Positions 1 through 11,022 of a DNA stretch of 64,000 nucleotides are shown piece after piece. The DNA comes from Bedellia somnulentella (taxonomy: Eukaryota; Arthropoda; Insecta; Lepidoptera; Bedelliidae): assembly GCA_963576735.1 (NCBI GenBank), contig OY755175.1, positions 12,292,401 through 12,356,400 of the forward strand. The letters are read 5' to 3'. The notes below the pieces were generated by a model. It saw nothing but the letters and a program-made list of their open reading frames with translations. It did no database searches and had not been told where the DNA came from. Numbering within the stretch: position 1 is the stretch's first letter; each line of letters starts with the position of its first letter. The position numbers and the translations under genes are program-made.

Positions 1-308
1 AGCTTACCACCATCACCATGCACATGCATGTAGCTATCGTATTGTATATTTTTGTTTACAGAGTGTAAACAATACATACGTTGACGGATAACAAAGGAAA
101 AATGGCACAATGTTTTAGGTTGTTATGGCTACTTTTAATTGGAGTAATGCGAGTATTCTCGCAAACGCTTAGCATTCCACACTTTATTGAATAGTTCTTT
201 GAAATTCATCGTAAGTTTTTTCTTACCGACAATATATAGGATGAATTAATTACACCAATAAAATAATCATGTAAAAATTCCGGTATTAAATTTCCAATTC
301 GTACTCAC

Positions 309-394
309 CAATGCCGGTTAAGCGCATCTGTCTCCAAAGATGAATCGGAGGGTAGGTAGCTGTCATAGTGACAACTCATGCTGCTGTGTGACAT
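309..394 (-). CDS. First coding exon of an unidentified minus-strand gene (rest lies left of the window)
   Basis: On the minus strand an ATG at 394 opens 28 complete codons (MSHSSMSCHYDSYLPS..., ending ...ALNRH) plus two bases, then a strong donor G|GTGAGTACG at 309/308. An in-frame TGA lies four codons upstream of the ATG, so the start is well fixed. A GC-rich, promoter-like block sits 150-340 bp upstream. I do not recognise the peptide; it is Ser/His rich with no obvious domain. The donor leaves phase 2 (TG|), as do the two NHA-type first exons in this window. It could therefore be an alternative first exon of the NHA-like gene begun at 7782, or the start of an unrelated gene. The following exons are outside the window. 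Confidence 0.55.
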
Positions 395-529
395 GTTATC
401 TGATCAACACTACATGGCACTCTCACAATATCACTCAACTATCTGTATGTGAGGTAAAACTAAACTAATGTAAGAATCGCAGGTGACCGGTCTATGGGCA
501 TAACGCTCAGCTGTGTTCGCTCCACATCC

Positions 530-735
530 ACATATGAGTCGGCCAGAGAGAGTGCATCTTATAGCGAAGGTTCGGGCGGAGGTGTGCGGGGGTGCCGGGG
601 GCGCGGGGTGCGGCGCTCCTCACCCCTGACACGTGACCGGCTCGCGGTGCCCTGTCGTCACCGCACCTTATGCCCCGCAGCTGCCCCGGCCGGCGAATTA
701 ACCATGCTTGCTTGTGCCCGCCACGCTGCGGTCAA
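530..735 (-). promoter_or_regulatory. GC-rich promoter candidate for the exon at 309-394
   Basis: This block of about 200 bp is far richer in G+C and CpG than the surrounding DNA. On the minus strand it lies just upstream of the first coding exon ending at 394. It includes a TATA-like CTATAAG near 556-562 (minus reading) and a CACGTG E-box near 630. A start site around 525-535 would give a 5' UTR of about 140 nt. All of this is read from composition and short motifs; no transcript evidence is available. Confidence 0.4.
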
Positions 736-1424
736 CGCCCCAAATGCAAAAAAATATTAACATGTGAGTGCTACGTCTGCGATTGAATAATAAATTGGTA
801 ATAGCCCGAAGCGGCAGCCTTCTCCGTAGCTGTCATGCCAAATGACTGTTTCGCGACATAAGCAAGTACGTGGCTGTAGCCAGTCCGTTAGCTTAACTAC
901 GCTTGTGTGAGTGTCTCCGCTCCTCACCACGCTGCTAAAGAATTTGAGCCCAGATTATTAAAACTCAAACAACCGTATTGATCTGATAAAACTTCGCAGA
1001 TATTTTTTTGAGTGCCAAAGAAAATTATCTGAACCTCCAAAACTTAACTTTCAGTCCGTTCCATAAATGTCCTGTGAGGAACGATTTTATTTCTTGAAGG
1101 CTATATGCAAAACAATATTTTCCATAATGGAAATCAAAGGAATATTTTTCTAAATGCATCAGTATTGTATCATGTCTGTATCCTTTTTCTAATCATTATT
1201 TTATTTGTACTTTCGAACTATTTTGGTGTCAATTACATGTGCTTCATGTTAACAAAATTTATACCTCTGCCATCTCCTTGGTTATGTAAAGTGTGAATGC
1301 TGAGCATTATATGCAAGAAGTAGTAACAAAACAAAATCATTCAAGTACACACGCCCTTACCTATTTGTTTAGGAAGAGAATCGATCCTGGCCAATTTCTC
1401 GTGCTTGATTTACTTATTTACGTA
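736..1424. other. Non-coding, no feature seen
   Basis: AT-rich DNA with only short random open frames. No repeat family, exon or RNA gene was recognised. Confidence 0.5.
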
Positions 1425-1520
1425 CTTACTTATGCTGACGTATGTGTTTTTCCCACGGGGTAATGCTATCGATCATCACTTTGCACGATCCTGACAAATC
1501 GCTCATGTATCTCTCACATT
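1425..1520 (-). repeat. Rep-E fragment
   Basis: The text CACGGGGTAATGCTATCGATC...CACTTTGCACGATCCTGAC matches 2041-2170 closely (CTATCGATCGCCACTTTGTACGATCCTGGC). It is a diverged dispersed repeat. Confidence 0.45.
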
Positions 1521-1659
1521 CATTCTTCTTCTCATAAATGCGGTTTAATTTTTTCACTTCGGACTTTAGCCCTTGCAGATTATTTTCTAATTCATTCATA
1601 TTCATCGATAATTACATTTATGCTCTGTAAGACATAATATAATAAATATATATGGACTA

Positions 1660-1738
1660 ATAATGCACAGATCAAGTTGGCCCCAAACTAAGTAAGACTA
1701 ATATTTTGGGATACTAACTCAACGATATATTAAATATG
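1660..1738 (-). repeat. SINE-C 3' fragment
   Basis: GCACAGATCAAGTTGGCC and the following GGGATACTAACTCAA match the 3' part of the full copy at 26607-26834. The tRNA-like head is missing here. Confidence 0.5.
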
Positions 1739-2040
1739 TATGTGCTACTAAAAAACTTAAATAAGTTAAAAATGTTAATTATTCTTTAAACCATTATTTA
1801 AACGTGAACGGCGTGTACATTCTACACATATTGGTATCTTTGAAACAATGATGAATTTTAATAATTTATTCACTTGCTTATATCAAAATCTGTCAACTAC
1901 TTTGTTGTATTAATATCCTGTCTTAAACGAGGTCTACTTATTATACAGCTAACAAATAACGGTGATCAATCTGATGACACAGAAATATCTCAGTACTAAA
2001 CAAGTATTTTTTTATATTGCATCCGGAGGAGAACATAACA

Positions 2041-2170
2041 TATACTCACGGCATTAGTTCCCTTTGGGGTAGGCAGGGACTATCGATCGCCACTTTGTAC
2101 GATCCTGGCAACCCTCTCTAGCTTCGATTGAATCCATAAATTATTTCATATATGCTCTTCTATTCTTCAT
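2041..2170 (-). repeat. Rep-E copy
   Basis: Begins TATACTCACGGCATTAGTTC and continues with GGGGTAGGCAGGGACTATCGATCGCC. It resembles 45107-45178 and 1425-1520. The end shares TACTCACGGC with Rep-A but the body differs. Confidence 0.5.
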
Positions 2171-2529
2171 AACCCGTACGACGGAGAAGTACAGATACAA
2201 AAAAGTTTACTTGTTTACATGGGTTATGTCATAAGTATTTTTTTTGTACTTTTTTTTCAGAAATTGTTTATGCTGATTGTGAAATTAAAATAATTTGCTA
2301 GGATTGAAAAACATTACAAAAAAGTAATCTATAAAAAGCACCATTATTTGATTAACCTTGCAAAGACAAACATTACACTTTATAATGGGATGTAGAATAT
2401 ATTTTATGAAACTTGATATTTCTAATGTAAGTCTATCAGAGCATTGTATCTATCCAAAATAAAAGTACGACTTTACTTGCCCTCAAATGTTTGCAATAAC
2501 CTTCATTTTTAGTTAAAGTTACATTCTGA

Positions 2530-2710
2530 TATATACTTACAGCTATAAATCCTTAGGAGGGGTAACCAGAGCTTCAGAATAAGAAATTCTCAGCCGCTTT
2601 TGGAACTTGAGTGAGGATAAGATTGTAAAATAGCTGTTGTTGGGTGATGTCTCTGTGATGGGTGGCATCGCCTAAAAATCTGTTTGAAAGCCCCTCGTCC
2701 CCTCTTACGA
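2530..2710 (-). repeat. Rep-A copy, 5'-truncated
   Basis: CAGCTATAAATCC...GGGGTAACCAGAGCTTC...CAGCCGCTTTTGGAACTTGAG matches the Rep-A consensus in minus orientation. It stops near the CCTCTTACGA block, followed by an ACAT run that belongs to the next copy. Confidence 0.7.
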
Positions 2711-2711
2711 A

Positions 2712-3012
2712 CATACATACATACACACATATACTCACGGCTATATTTCCCTAGAAGGGGTAACCAGAGCTAAGGAATTATAAATTCCTCAGCCACTTTT
2801 GGAAGTTGAGTGGGGAAAAGATGGTAAAAATAAAGGTTTTTGATGATGGGTCTCCAACCGCATCGCCCAAAAATCCAATTAAAAGCCCCAATACCTCTTA
2901 CGACACCCGTGGGTAGAAAGGGGTAGTGACATTCTAAGCCAGCACTACACGGCACGAACATCCACGGCAAAAAATTGGATAGTACTATTCTAAGCCGATA
3001 CTACACAGCAAA
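2712..3012 (-). repeat. Rep-A copy, near full length
   Basis: ACATACATACACAC tail, then ACTCACGGCTATATTTCCC, the CAGCCACTTTTGGAAGTTGAG block, the GGGTCTCCAACCGCATCGCC block and the terminal TCTAAGCCGATACTACACAGC. The last part is repeated (AGCCAGCACTACACGG then AGCCGATACTACACAG). Confidence 0.8.
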
Positions 3013-3802
3013 GTAATAATCTTTATAATTATTAGGCGGAGGCCCGAATAGGAAAGCTCAGAAGAGTATGTTTTGAAAATTATATATAAATACGTATAAC
3101 TAAGTGTAAAGAGAGGTTTCGGCTATTCGTACAATCGCTATCTGTAGTAAGACTAAAATAATTTATACAATAAGTTGGTTCAACTGCATCAATTTTATTA
3201 TTTGTACTATGAAGTTGTTAAATAGGAACAATGGCAAGTTAAAACTATTGTATGCGCTTGAAATAATCGTAGAGATAAACTACTATTACCTCTATAACAA
3301 AATTATGTATTAATTTATTATGGCGAAGTAATCCGTTCCTATACATTTCATTGCTACCTTTTTGAAAGGTTCAAAAGGTTCAATTCGGCATCAGCAGCGG
3401 ATCGATTTTCAGAGCATAAAATAAAGAATAGTAGATCTATTTATCTGAATTTTTTTGGTGTCTTCAGATATGATGAATGTTATCTTTTTGCTTATCTACT
3501 GTTATTCTTTGTGTACCTGTATCTTTTGCTATTAGAAGAGTTGATGTAAAGGTCTGTATTAATGCTCATTCTTCTGCGATAAGATTTTTTTTACAAACAC
3601 CATTCTCTTGCTCCGAACTAATTAAACATTTTTATTGTAGCTGACTCAGCATTGTGTCTGTGAGTTAATTTTTATATGTGTAAAATATAATTGTATACTG
3701 GATGATTCTGGAAAATTATCTAACAAAAAATAGGTAATTCTATTTTGGAGCTTACTCATAGTTGTGCTCCCAAGCCCAATTTTCACATACATTCTAGAAT
3801 TA
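3013..3802. other. Non-coding, no feature seen
   Basis: AT-rich sequence with no recognisable exon, repeat or RNA. Confidence 0.5.
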
Positions 3803-3941
3803 CGCCCGATTACTCAATTGAGTATTCAAGCTGAGAACGACTTAAGTATCGTTTTGTCACATTCATTTTTTAAGATTTCGATGCGAATAGAACGATACTT
3901 AAGTTGTTCTCAGCTGGAATACTCAATTGAGAAATCGGGCG
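3803..3941. mobile_element. MITE-like foldback element
   Basis: Starts CGCCCGATTACTCAATTGAG and ends with its inverse (CTCAATTGAGAAATCGGGCG). The two arms of about 55 bp continue through GCTGAGAACGACTTAAGTATCGTT, leaving a short central loop. A second copy of the same family is at 62425-62552. It has no coding capacity, as expected for a non-autonomous DNA transposon. Confidence 0.65.
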
Positions 3942-5150
3942 TTGATGTATTTGTTTGGTTTTTCATTAATGAACTAGCATATACGATAGGCATATAGCAT
4001 TATGATGGATTCGACGATGCCTTAGGCTCAGAACACACGGTGAAACAAAACTCCAACAAAACCCATGTGAATCTTTAGTTTTAAATCAGTTTCAAACTTC
4101 TTTCCTAACTATGAGGATACATCCTTTCATTGCGGAGAATATTAACTGTCGTAGGTTACAGATCTTGCTAAAGTAGCTTGACTGTATCATGTTGAACAAG
4201 CACGGATATTTTTCAACCTCCAACACTAATTAGATGGTTTTTGGTTCTTCGTCGGTAATTTTTTCACACCGCGCAATGCAACTGGTTTGAGATACGTTTC
4301 AAACGCATTTCAGACTGGTTGCGTCATGTGTGGTTTCTCATAGGAGCCTATGGTATGTCAGAAGCTGAAAAGCAAATGAAAAAATAAAAATGAGTTGCAG
4401 ATTAGTTGCAGTTTCATTTCACCATGTTTTCTGGGCCTTATTCACATGAGTTTTCTCTGGTTGCTTCAGCTGAATTTTTAAAGATCTAAACAACGAACTA
4501 CACATATTTGCTTAAATTGAAAATCAAATGAGTCAGCAAAATTCAATGATGATTATTTTATTTTATATTTTATAACTTCTGCTTAGATAATTTACGAATG
4601 TAACACTTAATATTTCATTAACTTAAGTCGTTTTACTGTCATGCACCAAAAGTGTGGAATTATTTGAACAAGTGTAGTGGAACCAAGACACACTTTGGCC
4701 TACTGAAGGTCATTACTCATTTAAAATTTAACGAAATACCAGAATTGTTTCCATTGTATTCAAACATGTCACGTTTCGTATCATCGTACCTTTATGATTT
4801 ATTTTCTTTGTTAAGACTGTGTTGGGTCCCAAAAAACAGTCAGAGGTTATCTGTACTGTTCTTGTTTACAAAATCCAAGACTATTTTCAATTCCGGTTTT
4901 TTAAAAACTGACTATTGTTTCTTAGAAATACAAAATGTTTGCGGCCTCCGCCATTCTTTGAACCACAATTTGCTATTAAAGTTATGGAAGTTAGAAGCCT
5001 CGCGGGCACGCCATACTTTTTTTGATGGTTGTATTTATAACCGAATGTGGTTGGAGGTTTATGTGTGTTCGTATTTTATTTTTACTATTTAAACAAAATG
5101 AGCATACAAACAGATCTATTTAAAAAATTCGTCTTCACGCGGCGACATGT
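3942..5150. other. Non-coding, no feature supported
   Basis: Contains a 146-codon open frame (4652-5092, plus, GTG start) with no recognisable domain. I do not call it a gene. No repeat was recognised. Confidence 0.4.
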
Positions 5151-5154
5151 TACT

Positions 5155-5270
5155 ACTTATAAATAAAGAATAAATAAAGGAAAGAAAAATTTCGACACAG
5201 GCGGGGATCGAACCCGCGACCTCGGGTAAACGCCCCGGACGCTCTGCCAACTGAGCTACCGTGTCAGTTG
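5155..5270 (-). mobile_element. SINE-B with a tRNA-like head
   Basis: On the minus strand 5265-5194 folds as a 72-nt tRNA-like cloverleaf: a 7-bp acceptor stem (GACACGG with CTGTGTC), a D arm with TAGCTCAGTTGGC and a T arm GCGGG-TTCGATC-CCCGC. The anticodon arm is imperfect (one mispair, an extra base before it, C instead of T at position 33, GTT at the anticodon position). It runs straight into GAAATTTTTCTTTCC, the tail shared with 5538-5620 and 18270-18297. It is therefore a SINE head and probably not a working tRNA-Asn. Confidence 0.65.
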
Positions 5271-5419
5271 GCTGCCAGTGCAAAATTCTTCTATCCTTTA
5301 TTTCTTTTACACGTTAAAGTAGTGTTTGCGTTTCCTACCTCCAAATTTTTACTAATTCGGAAGGCCACTTGTCTACCTTTTCAGATAGAATGCAAATGTT
5401 GAAAACGCCTAAGTATCAC

Positions 5420-5620
5420 ATAATTTAAATCTTTTGGTTCATGAAAACCTCATGTGGGGATTATTACTAATAAATAAAGAATAAATAAAGGAAAGAAAAA
5501 TTATTTTTTTTTTTTTTTCGATCCCCGCCTGTGTCGAAATTTTTCTTTCCTTTATTTATTCTTTATTTATTAGTAATAATCCCCACATGAGGTTTTCATG
5601 AACCAAAAGATTTAAATTAT
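5420..5620. repeat. Perfect 83-bp inverted repeat built from SINE-B tails
   Basis: The left arm 5420-5502 and right arm 5538-5620 are exact reverse complements, from ATAATTTAAATC to AATTTTTCTTTCC. The 35-bp spacer holds a T-run and the SINE-B segment CGATCCCCGCCTGTGTCG. The two arms are SINE-B 3' tails in opposite orientation. The absence of mismatches suggests a recent fold-back or template-switch event. Confidence 0.8.
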
Positions 5621-6247
5621 ATGTTACTACTTGTTATCGAAATCGGGGGCAGATTTATCGCTGCTTTTCCCAAACATACTGCGAAATGGTGTTTTCCAAT
5701 GCCAATCTTGAAACATGACCCACATATAAGAATTTATATAAAACCACAGTGTGAACGTCTGTTTTACCACCAACACTTTTAATACCGCAAGGTGCGCTCT
5801 ACCCACTAAACTGTTAATGTTGTTATAAATTTACATTATGCACTATGCATCATTGGATAGATCTTCTTCTTATGATTTTATAAGTATGTTTTTTTAAATA
5901 ATATTTCTTATTATGTCATGACCTTAACCTAACATCCGTTAACCGATTTTCCAGATAACTATTTCATGAAATTGGAAATCAGATTTAACTAAATGAAATA
6001 AGCATGAGAACAGACATTACGAAAATATTCTAATTAACTCTTATTTCACGCTAGCATATATTTACCATAGTAATTGATGTTGTTAAGTTGAAAATGACTT
6101 CTATGCAATATTTGTTATTTATATTTCTCAAAAACACCTCTAACAAGATATGTTTATATCTTAAGCAAAATATCAGAATTAAGATAGAAACTTCTCTCCT
6201 TACCCAAAGGCAATGGCATGAGTTTATAATTAATATAAAAAATCTAC
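5621..6247. other. Non-coding, no feature seen
   Basis: AT-rich; no exon or repeat recognised. Confidence 0.45.
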
Positions 6248-6472
6248 TACATATACTTACATCAGTATGTAGCCAGATATTCAGAATTTGACATTGCTGA
6301 GTCAATTTTGGAAGTAGGGAAAATATTGTAAAGTAAAAGATGGTTGGTGATGGATCAAAAGTCAGATCGCTCAACAAACACTTAAATAGAATTATTTAAG
6401 TGTTAATAAGGAGAAATAACTTAGGAAGTTGCCTAGTACGTCTCCCAGGGGAAGAAATGGGTTGGTCCTATG
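6248..6472 (-). repeat. Rep-A copy, strongly decayed
   Basis: Weak but collinear matches: ACATATACTTACATCAG, TGGAAGTAGGGAAAATATTG, GATGGTTGGTGATGGATC, GGGGAAGAAATGGGTTGGTCC. It is an old copy. Confidence 0.4.
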
Positions 6473-7591
6473 CTTACGAGTAGCTTACTACTATAGTACA
6501 ACTACTATATATTTCTAATAATGTTAATAGGTTTACAAACAAATTTTGCTTTATATAATAAATAATACTCATGTTACTACTGTTTAAATAATTTATTTAT
6601 TTATTTATTATTGAGTAAAACAAACAGCACTTAATCTATTAACAAGCATTTTTAAATATAACAATTTATCGTGCCAATTATATGTTTCACAAATTTCATT
6701 AGATAAACTGAGCATTTTATTTTATAATACTCATGTTAAATATTCATGCTAAAGCGTTACGTTCAAGGAGCGCCTACCAAACAATTATTATCAAATACGA
6801 AGAAATGAAATGTTACGAAAAGTTAATGTTCGGCAAGTTTTGAAGATATTGGGATTGCAGCTTTAATGAGAATCTGTCTCAATTGATGACAAGAGATGAT
6901 TTCAAAATATTTGGTTTTAAAGGTAAACTTAGTTATAGAAAGTTTTCTCAAAATTATAATTAAAAATGACAATAAATTTTATTTTGAAGTTTAGTTATTA
7001 TGACTTGGAATTATGTGTTCTTCGCACGCTGATAATATTTTTTATGAGATTTCATTAATAATTTTAATAAGTCTAATTTTTTTTTAATTGAGTTATCTTC
7101 TCATGTAATACTAGTGGTTCATGAATGCCTCTAGACGAGAATGCATGAATGCTAGACTAACACGGGAAATATTGAAGTGTGATTTTTCTTTCGCTTTACG
7201 TCCGATCTGGAATATTATTGTCTCAAAACCTTGTCCTGTGTGTGTGAGAATCATGCAAAATTAGGTTCTGATCGGTTTTATAGTTTTGGGGTTCCCTGGT
7301 AAGCGAAATACAAACTCGAAGGTAAATTTGAGCTTCACTCCAATAAGCTATTCTTTATAAATTAAAACAATTGTGTCTGAAAAACAAGGTAAATGTTAAT
7401 TCCAGCAAACTCGTTTGATAAATATTATCGAATACTGTTAGTTATTTACTGCATAAAACTAGATCGTAATGTGAAAAGGGTTCAGTTTTACAAATATGAA
7501 TCCATTCTCTTTAACGACAATTCAAAACTTGTGACTTAAAAAAATATATATTTGTAAAAAAATACAAGCATTAATAATCATAACTACTAAC
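6473..7591. other. Non-coding, presumed intron DNA of the NHA-like gene
   Basis: No exon was found here on the minus strand downstream of the donor at 7592. If the NHA-like gene is intact, this is the start of a long first intron. Confidence 0.4.
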
Positions 7592-7782
7592 CTTTCATCT
7601 TTTTCACAATTTTCATTTATAGATACTTTTCTGGATGGTGCGTCTGATGACTCTTTCCTCAAATGCAGAATGGAGTGGAGTATTGGTCCCGAATCAGGCT
7701 GTGATGTAGAGATATGAACTATCTGAGCCTCTCTTTGCTTCAGATCGCTCATATCAAAAGGGTATTCTTTTATCGTTGTCAT
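7592..7782 (-). CDS. First coding exon of a second NHA-like Na+/H+ antiporter gene
   Basis: ATG at 7782 opens 63 codons plus two bases, ending at the donor AAAG|GTTAGTAG. The peptide begins MTTIKEYPFDMSDL; exon 1 of the complete NHA gene begins MAAIKEYPFDLSDL (11 of 14 identical). Both also carry RKVSI near the end, followed by an acidic/basic stretch ending in R. Both exons leave phase 2 (AG|GT). A plausible 5' UTR acceptor (ATTATATTAG) lies about 12 nt upstream of the ATG. Transcription runs toward lower coordinates, and this exon lies 16 kb past the stop codon of the complete gene, so it starts a separate tandem gene. No later exon is visible down to base 1; they should lie outside, or the exon is an orphan. 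Confidence 0.7.
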
Positions 7783-7794
7783 TTATAACTCTAA

Positions 7795-8424
7795 TATAAT
7801 TAGTATAATCCACTAGTCCTAAATAACAATAACTTTATTTTAAAACTTTCACTGGAGTCCTATTTTTTATGCAACATTCTTTAGTTAAGTATTAGCATGT
7901 TGGTTTTCGGGAGCGTATGATTTTCTACTGATTAAGGATTATTCAGGAGACACGCGTTGCTCCCGTGTCATCCGACAAGTGACTGAAACTTCCTTCGTTG
8001 AATGTACTCTAATTTTTCCATTACTTCTTTAGTTTTCTGTTTTATGACAGAGGGTTCACAAATCATGTGTTTATGTCACGAGATGTGAGCATTAGTCGTT
8101 ATTTGGAATACAATCGCTTTAAATATGTAATTATTGTAAGTCGATATTTAACAGAAGAGCTTAATTTGACGCGACGGACGTTGATAAATATTTTCAAATG
8201 AAACCTAATGTACACTGATGGTGACGTAGGTTTAACAGAGCTATTTCTATGATACAAGTAAAGTATTGTTTTAACATATTATAAATGCCTACAAACAATT
8301 GCCATTTTAATACCTCCACCAAAAAGGTTTACCATGTTGAACTAAACCTTGGATATTACCTTGTCTTCAATATCTCTAACGTTACATAGAATAAAAATCA
8401 TATCAATCAATTATTATTTTGAAA
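7795..8424. other. Non-coding, no feature seen
   Basis: Immediate upstream flank of the exon at 7782. No clear TATA or GC-rich promoter; AT-rich. Confidence 0.4.
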
Positions 8425-8466
8425 CTCTGGCCACGGCTTTTAGGGATTTATAGCCGTGAGTAGATG
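8425..8466 (+). repeat. Rep-A end fragment
   Basis: CTCTGGCCACGG...AGGGATTTATAGCCGTGAGTAG is the terminal 40 bp of Rep-A. Confidence 0.6.
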
Positions 8467-8689
8467 TATATTTTTGTTTCAGCTTATTGTTTAATCTACA
8501 TTTTCTTCAAACACATTTTATCGCTAAAAGATCATATTGAGATCGACAGGATATACAGGAATTTATTAGATTTTTCATTGTCATATGAGCTCAAACAGCT
8601 ATAGATTAATAACCTATTAGAACTTAGTTTTATACTATCTGGCTAAGAAACCTTGACATCCAAAGTTATATAACCATGGAGGTAATAAG

Positions 8690-8915
8690 ATACTAGGTGG
8701 GCATGAATGCTTCACGATACCAAATAGGAGCGAAGTGGCGAGTTTTGTTTCCAGTTGTATCCCATAGACTTACATGGGAAACTCTTAAGGATGATTATTC
8801 ATCAATGGTAACAATTTTTCGTTAAAAACTCCATCACGATCAGTGTTTATGATCTTATGACCATCATGCAAAGTTTTCTAGAGATCGGTGCAGCCGTTTA
8901 GGGAGAGTGATGTCA
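8690..8915. repeat. Possible transposon relic
   Basis: Text such as CATAGACTTACATGGGAAAC and GAGATCGGTGCAGCCGTTTAG is of a kind common inside lepidopteran non-autonomous elements. No ends were found, so this is a weak call. Confidence 0.25.
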
Positions 8916-9280
8916 CAAGCGAAATACAAAAGTTGGGGATACATAGGAGAAAGATACAATCATGGAGGTATTATATATAACATAGAAGAATACATTATTG
9001 CACATCACAATATGAAAAAAAAAACAATTCAAAGGATTGCAGGTTTACAAGTATTTCCACTAAAATCTATATGTTCAATACGGTCACCAAAATTAAAGTT
9101 ATGTTGGGGAATGTACATAAACAAAATGAAACGAAGAATTTTGATTAAATGTAAATAAACTTAATTTAGTATTAATGCCATATTATGTTTTCACTTCGCA
9201 GATCTGACAGTTTTTCTGTCATTGACCGTTTCCACTCCTTAACCTTGACCATAACTTAAAACGTTTTATGGTACAATGGT

Positions 9281-9402
9281 AGCCTGAAGCATGTGAGAGT
9301 GATTATGCCAAGTGAGAAGTGAGAAACTGGCAGATTACTCATACAAAATCTATTAGTTACTTACTCGTGTGAGTTACTTGCTCTTACATGCCTCATGCTT
9401 AG
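9281..9402. mobile_element. MITE-like repeat (family shared with 58911-59026)
   Basis: Imperfect inverted ends CCTGAAGCATGTGAGAG and CTTACATGCCTCATGCTTA. The interior shares GTGAGA...ACAGATTACTC-type text and TACAAAATCT with the copy at 58911-59026. Confidence 0.45.
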
Positions 9403-10560
9403 GGACTTGATCTACTAATGCCAAGCTGTGCCCAGATATTATGTCGACGGACAAAGTATAAAGTTAGCTGGGTAGGCTTAGAATATCACTAAGCTATTTT
9501 TTTCGGTTTGTGTTTTGGGTATTTTAAGTAAGTAAGTAATTATGCCAAGTTTAATTAAAAAAGCGATAGCAAGCAAACTAAATAGGCGAGCAAAATAAAA
9601 TAAAAAAAACTTATTTGTAATAAGTATATAGGATATAGGTATATATATATTTATATATATATATATTAGTTCTAGGCAAATAAGCTACTTTAAAAACCTG
9701 TGATAATTACTGTGATTTAATTATGTGTATTACTAGGAAAAATCAGCCACTATAAAACTGTGATTTGTATGTAGATGTAAGGTTATATTTTTAAAAATGT
9801 GATGATTGCTGCGATTTTATTCTCTTTTCTCTCATTCTCTGACAAAAATATTGAAAACTGCATTTTAAAATTTGCATATATATAAATATAAATTGAAAAA
9901 TTATAACGTTTTTTATTCAAATATTGTTTGATTTTTTTGCTGTCTATACAGAAAATAAGACTATGACGAATTTACAATAACCAAAATAATAAATGAAGAA
10001 TTCACTCCTTAAAATTATAACTGGGATGAATTTACACATAGATTTTTGTGGGACGAATGTACTTTGGGCACACTAACAACAGCCCCTTTATTTTACTATC
10101 TCTTCAAAAACATTCCGAATAGAGAATGAATTAATGCTAGAGAATTTCTGATTCAGAAGATCTGGCTACCGGTTGTTGGAATTAAAACTAACAATTTATA
10201 ATATTGAAGAAGACTTAAATTTTTCAGCTTTAATGAAATTTGTACCCCAGTAGCACCATCGCAATTCAAAGGCCAGAGTCAAACGTTTACGCCTGGATTG
10301 TGTCATAGAAGGCTCGCTAACTGTTATAATTAAACAATTGTCTCTGACCGAATTATTGATTGTTGTCGTGTTATGGACGCGTAAACGTATAAATGATTAG
10401 CTCAAGTGGCTCCCCGCGACCACATGACTGCTCACGAGCTGACCCGACCTCTGAATCATCACGAGATTGCTTACAATTAATACTGCAGAATGTTGGCTGA
10501 CAGTTCTGTTGTTTCTTTCTTTTACGCTTTGATTATTAAGTGTTTATGCATTATGGATTG
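9403..10560. other. Non-coding, AT-rich
   Basis: Contains a short TA-microsatellite (about 9640-9666). No gene was recognised. Confidence 0.45.
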
Positions 10561-10668
10561 AAGTGTCGCCTTGAAATCATTACCCTATCCTATCTATTCC
10601 TATGGGTGATGTTCAAGTGTCGCCTTGAAATCATTACCCTATCCTATCTTTTCCTATGGGTGATGTTT
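10561..10668. repeat. 54-bp tandem duplication
   Basis: AAGTGTCGCCTTGAAATCAT begins two consecutive copies at 10561 and 10615. Within the unit the visible change is CTATTCC versus CTTTTCC. Confidence 0.85.
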
Positions 10669-10806
10669 AGGGTGGGTGTTTTATTTCACTGCCTTTACGA
10701 CTCTTGGTGAAAAAAATATGACTCAATGGTTAGATCCGCACATATATGTTAGTAAGTGCATAAGTATTAAGTATATAAGATAATTCATTACATAACTGTA
10801 ATTAAC

Positions 10807-11022
10807 GACGTGATAGCTCAGTGGGTAGAACACCGCTTATCGTGTAGACGACTAGTGTTCCAATCCCGGGTCGGGCCTACACCAATTTGTCTTTTCTAAA
10901 GACTTATGTGTGGTTAAATTAACATGTTTGGGTGAGGGAAAACATTGTAAGGAAACCCACATGGCTGAGTTCTACTTAGTCATGAAAATGAACGCCTGCC
11001 CCCTATAACGTGAGTACACTCT
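10807..11022 (+). mobile_element. SINE-T copy with tRNA-like head
   Basis: Pol III-type internal promoter: A box TGATAGCTCAGTGGG (10811-10825) and B box GTTCCAATCCC (10857-10867). The family body follows (GGGCCTACACCAATTTGTC, GGGAAAACATTG, CCCACATGGCTGAGTTC, GCCCCCTATAACGTGAGTAC). Related copies are at 26949, 32405, 55053 and 61957. Confidence 0.8.

Noticed and set aside
494..760. 88-codon plus-strand ORF in the GC-rich block
   Set aside because: GC-rich DNA lacks stops by chance; no domain. The block fits better as the promoter of the minus-strand exon at 309-394.
4652..5092. 146-codon plus-strand ORF
   Set aside because: GTG start, no domain, ordinary AT-rich composition and no splice or promoter context.
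5194..5265. A functional tRNA-Asn (GTT) gene on the minus strand
   Set aside because: The cloverleaf is nearly complete, but position 33 is C, the anticodon stem has a mispair, an extra base is present, and the sequence runs into a tail shared with other SINE-B copies.
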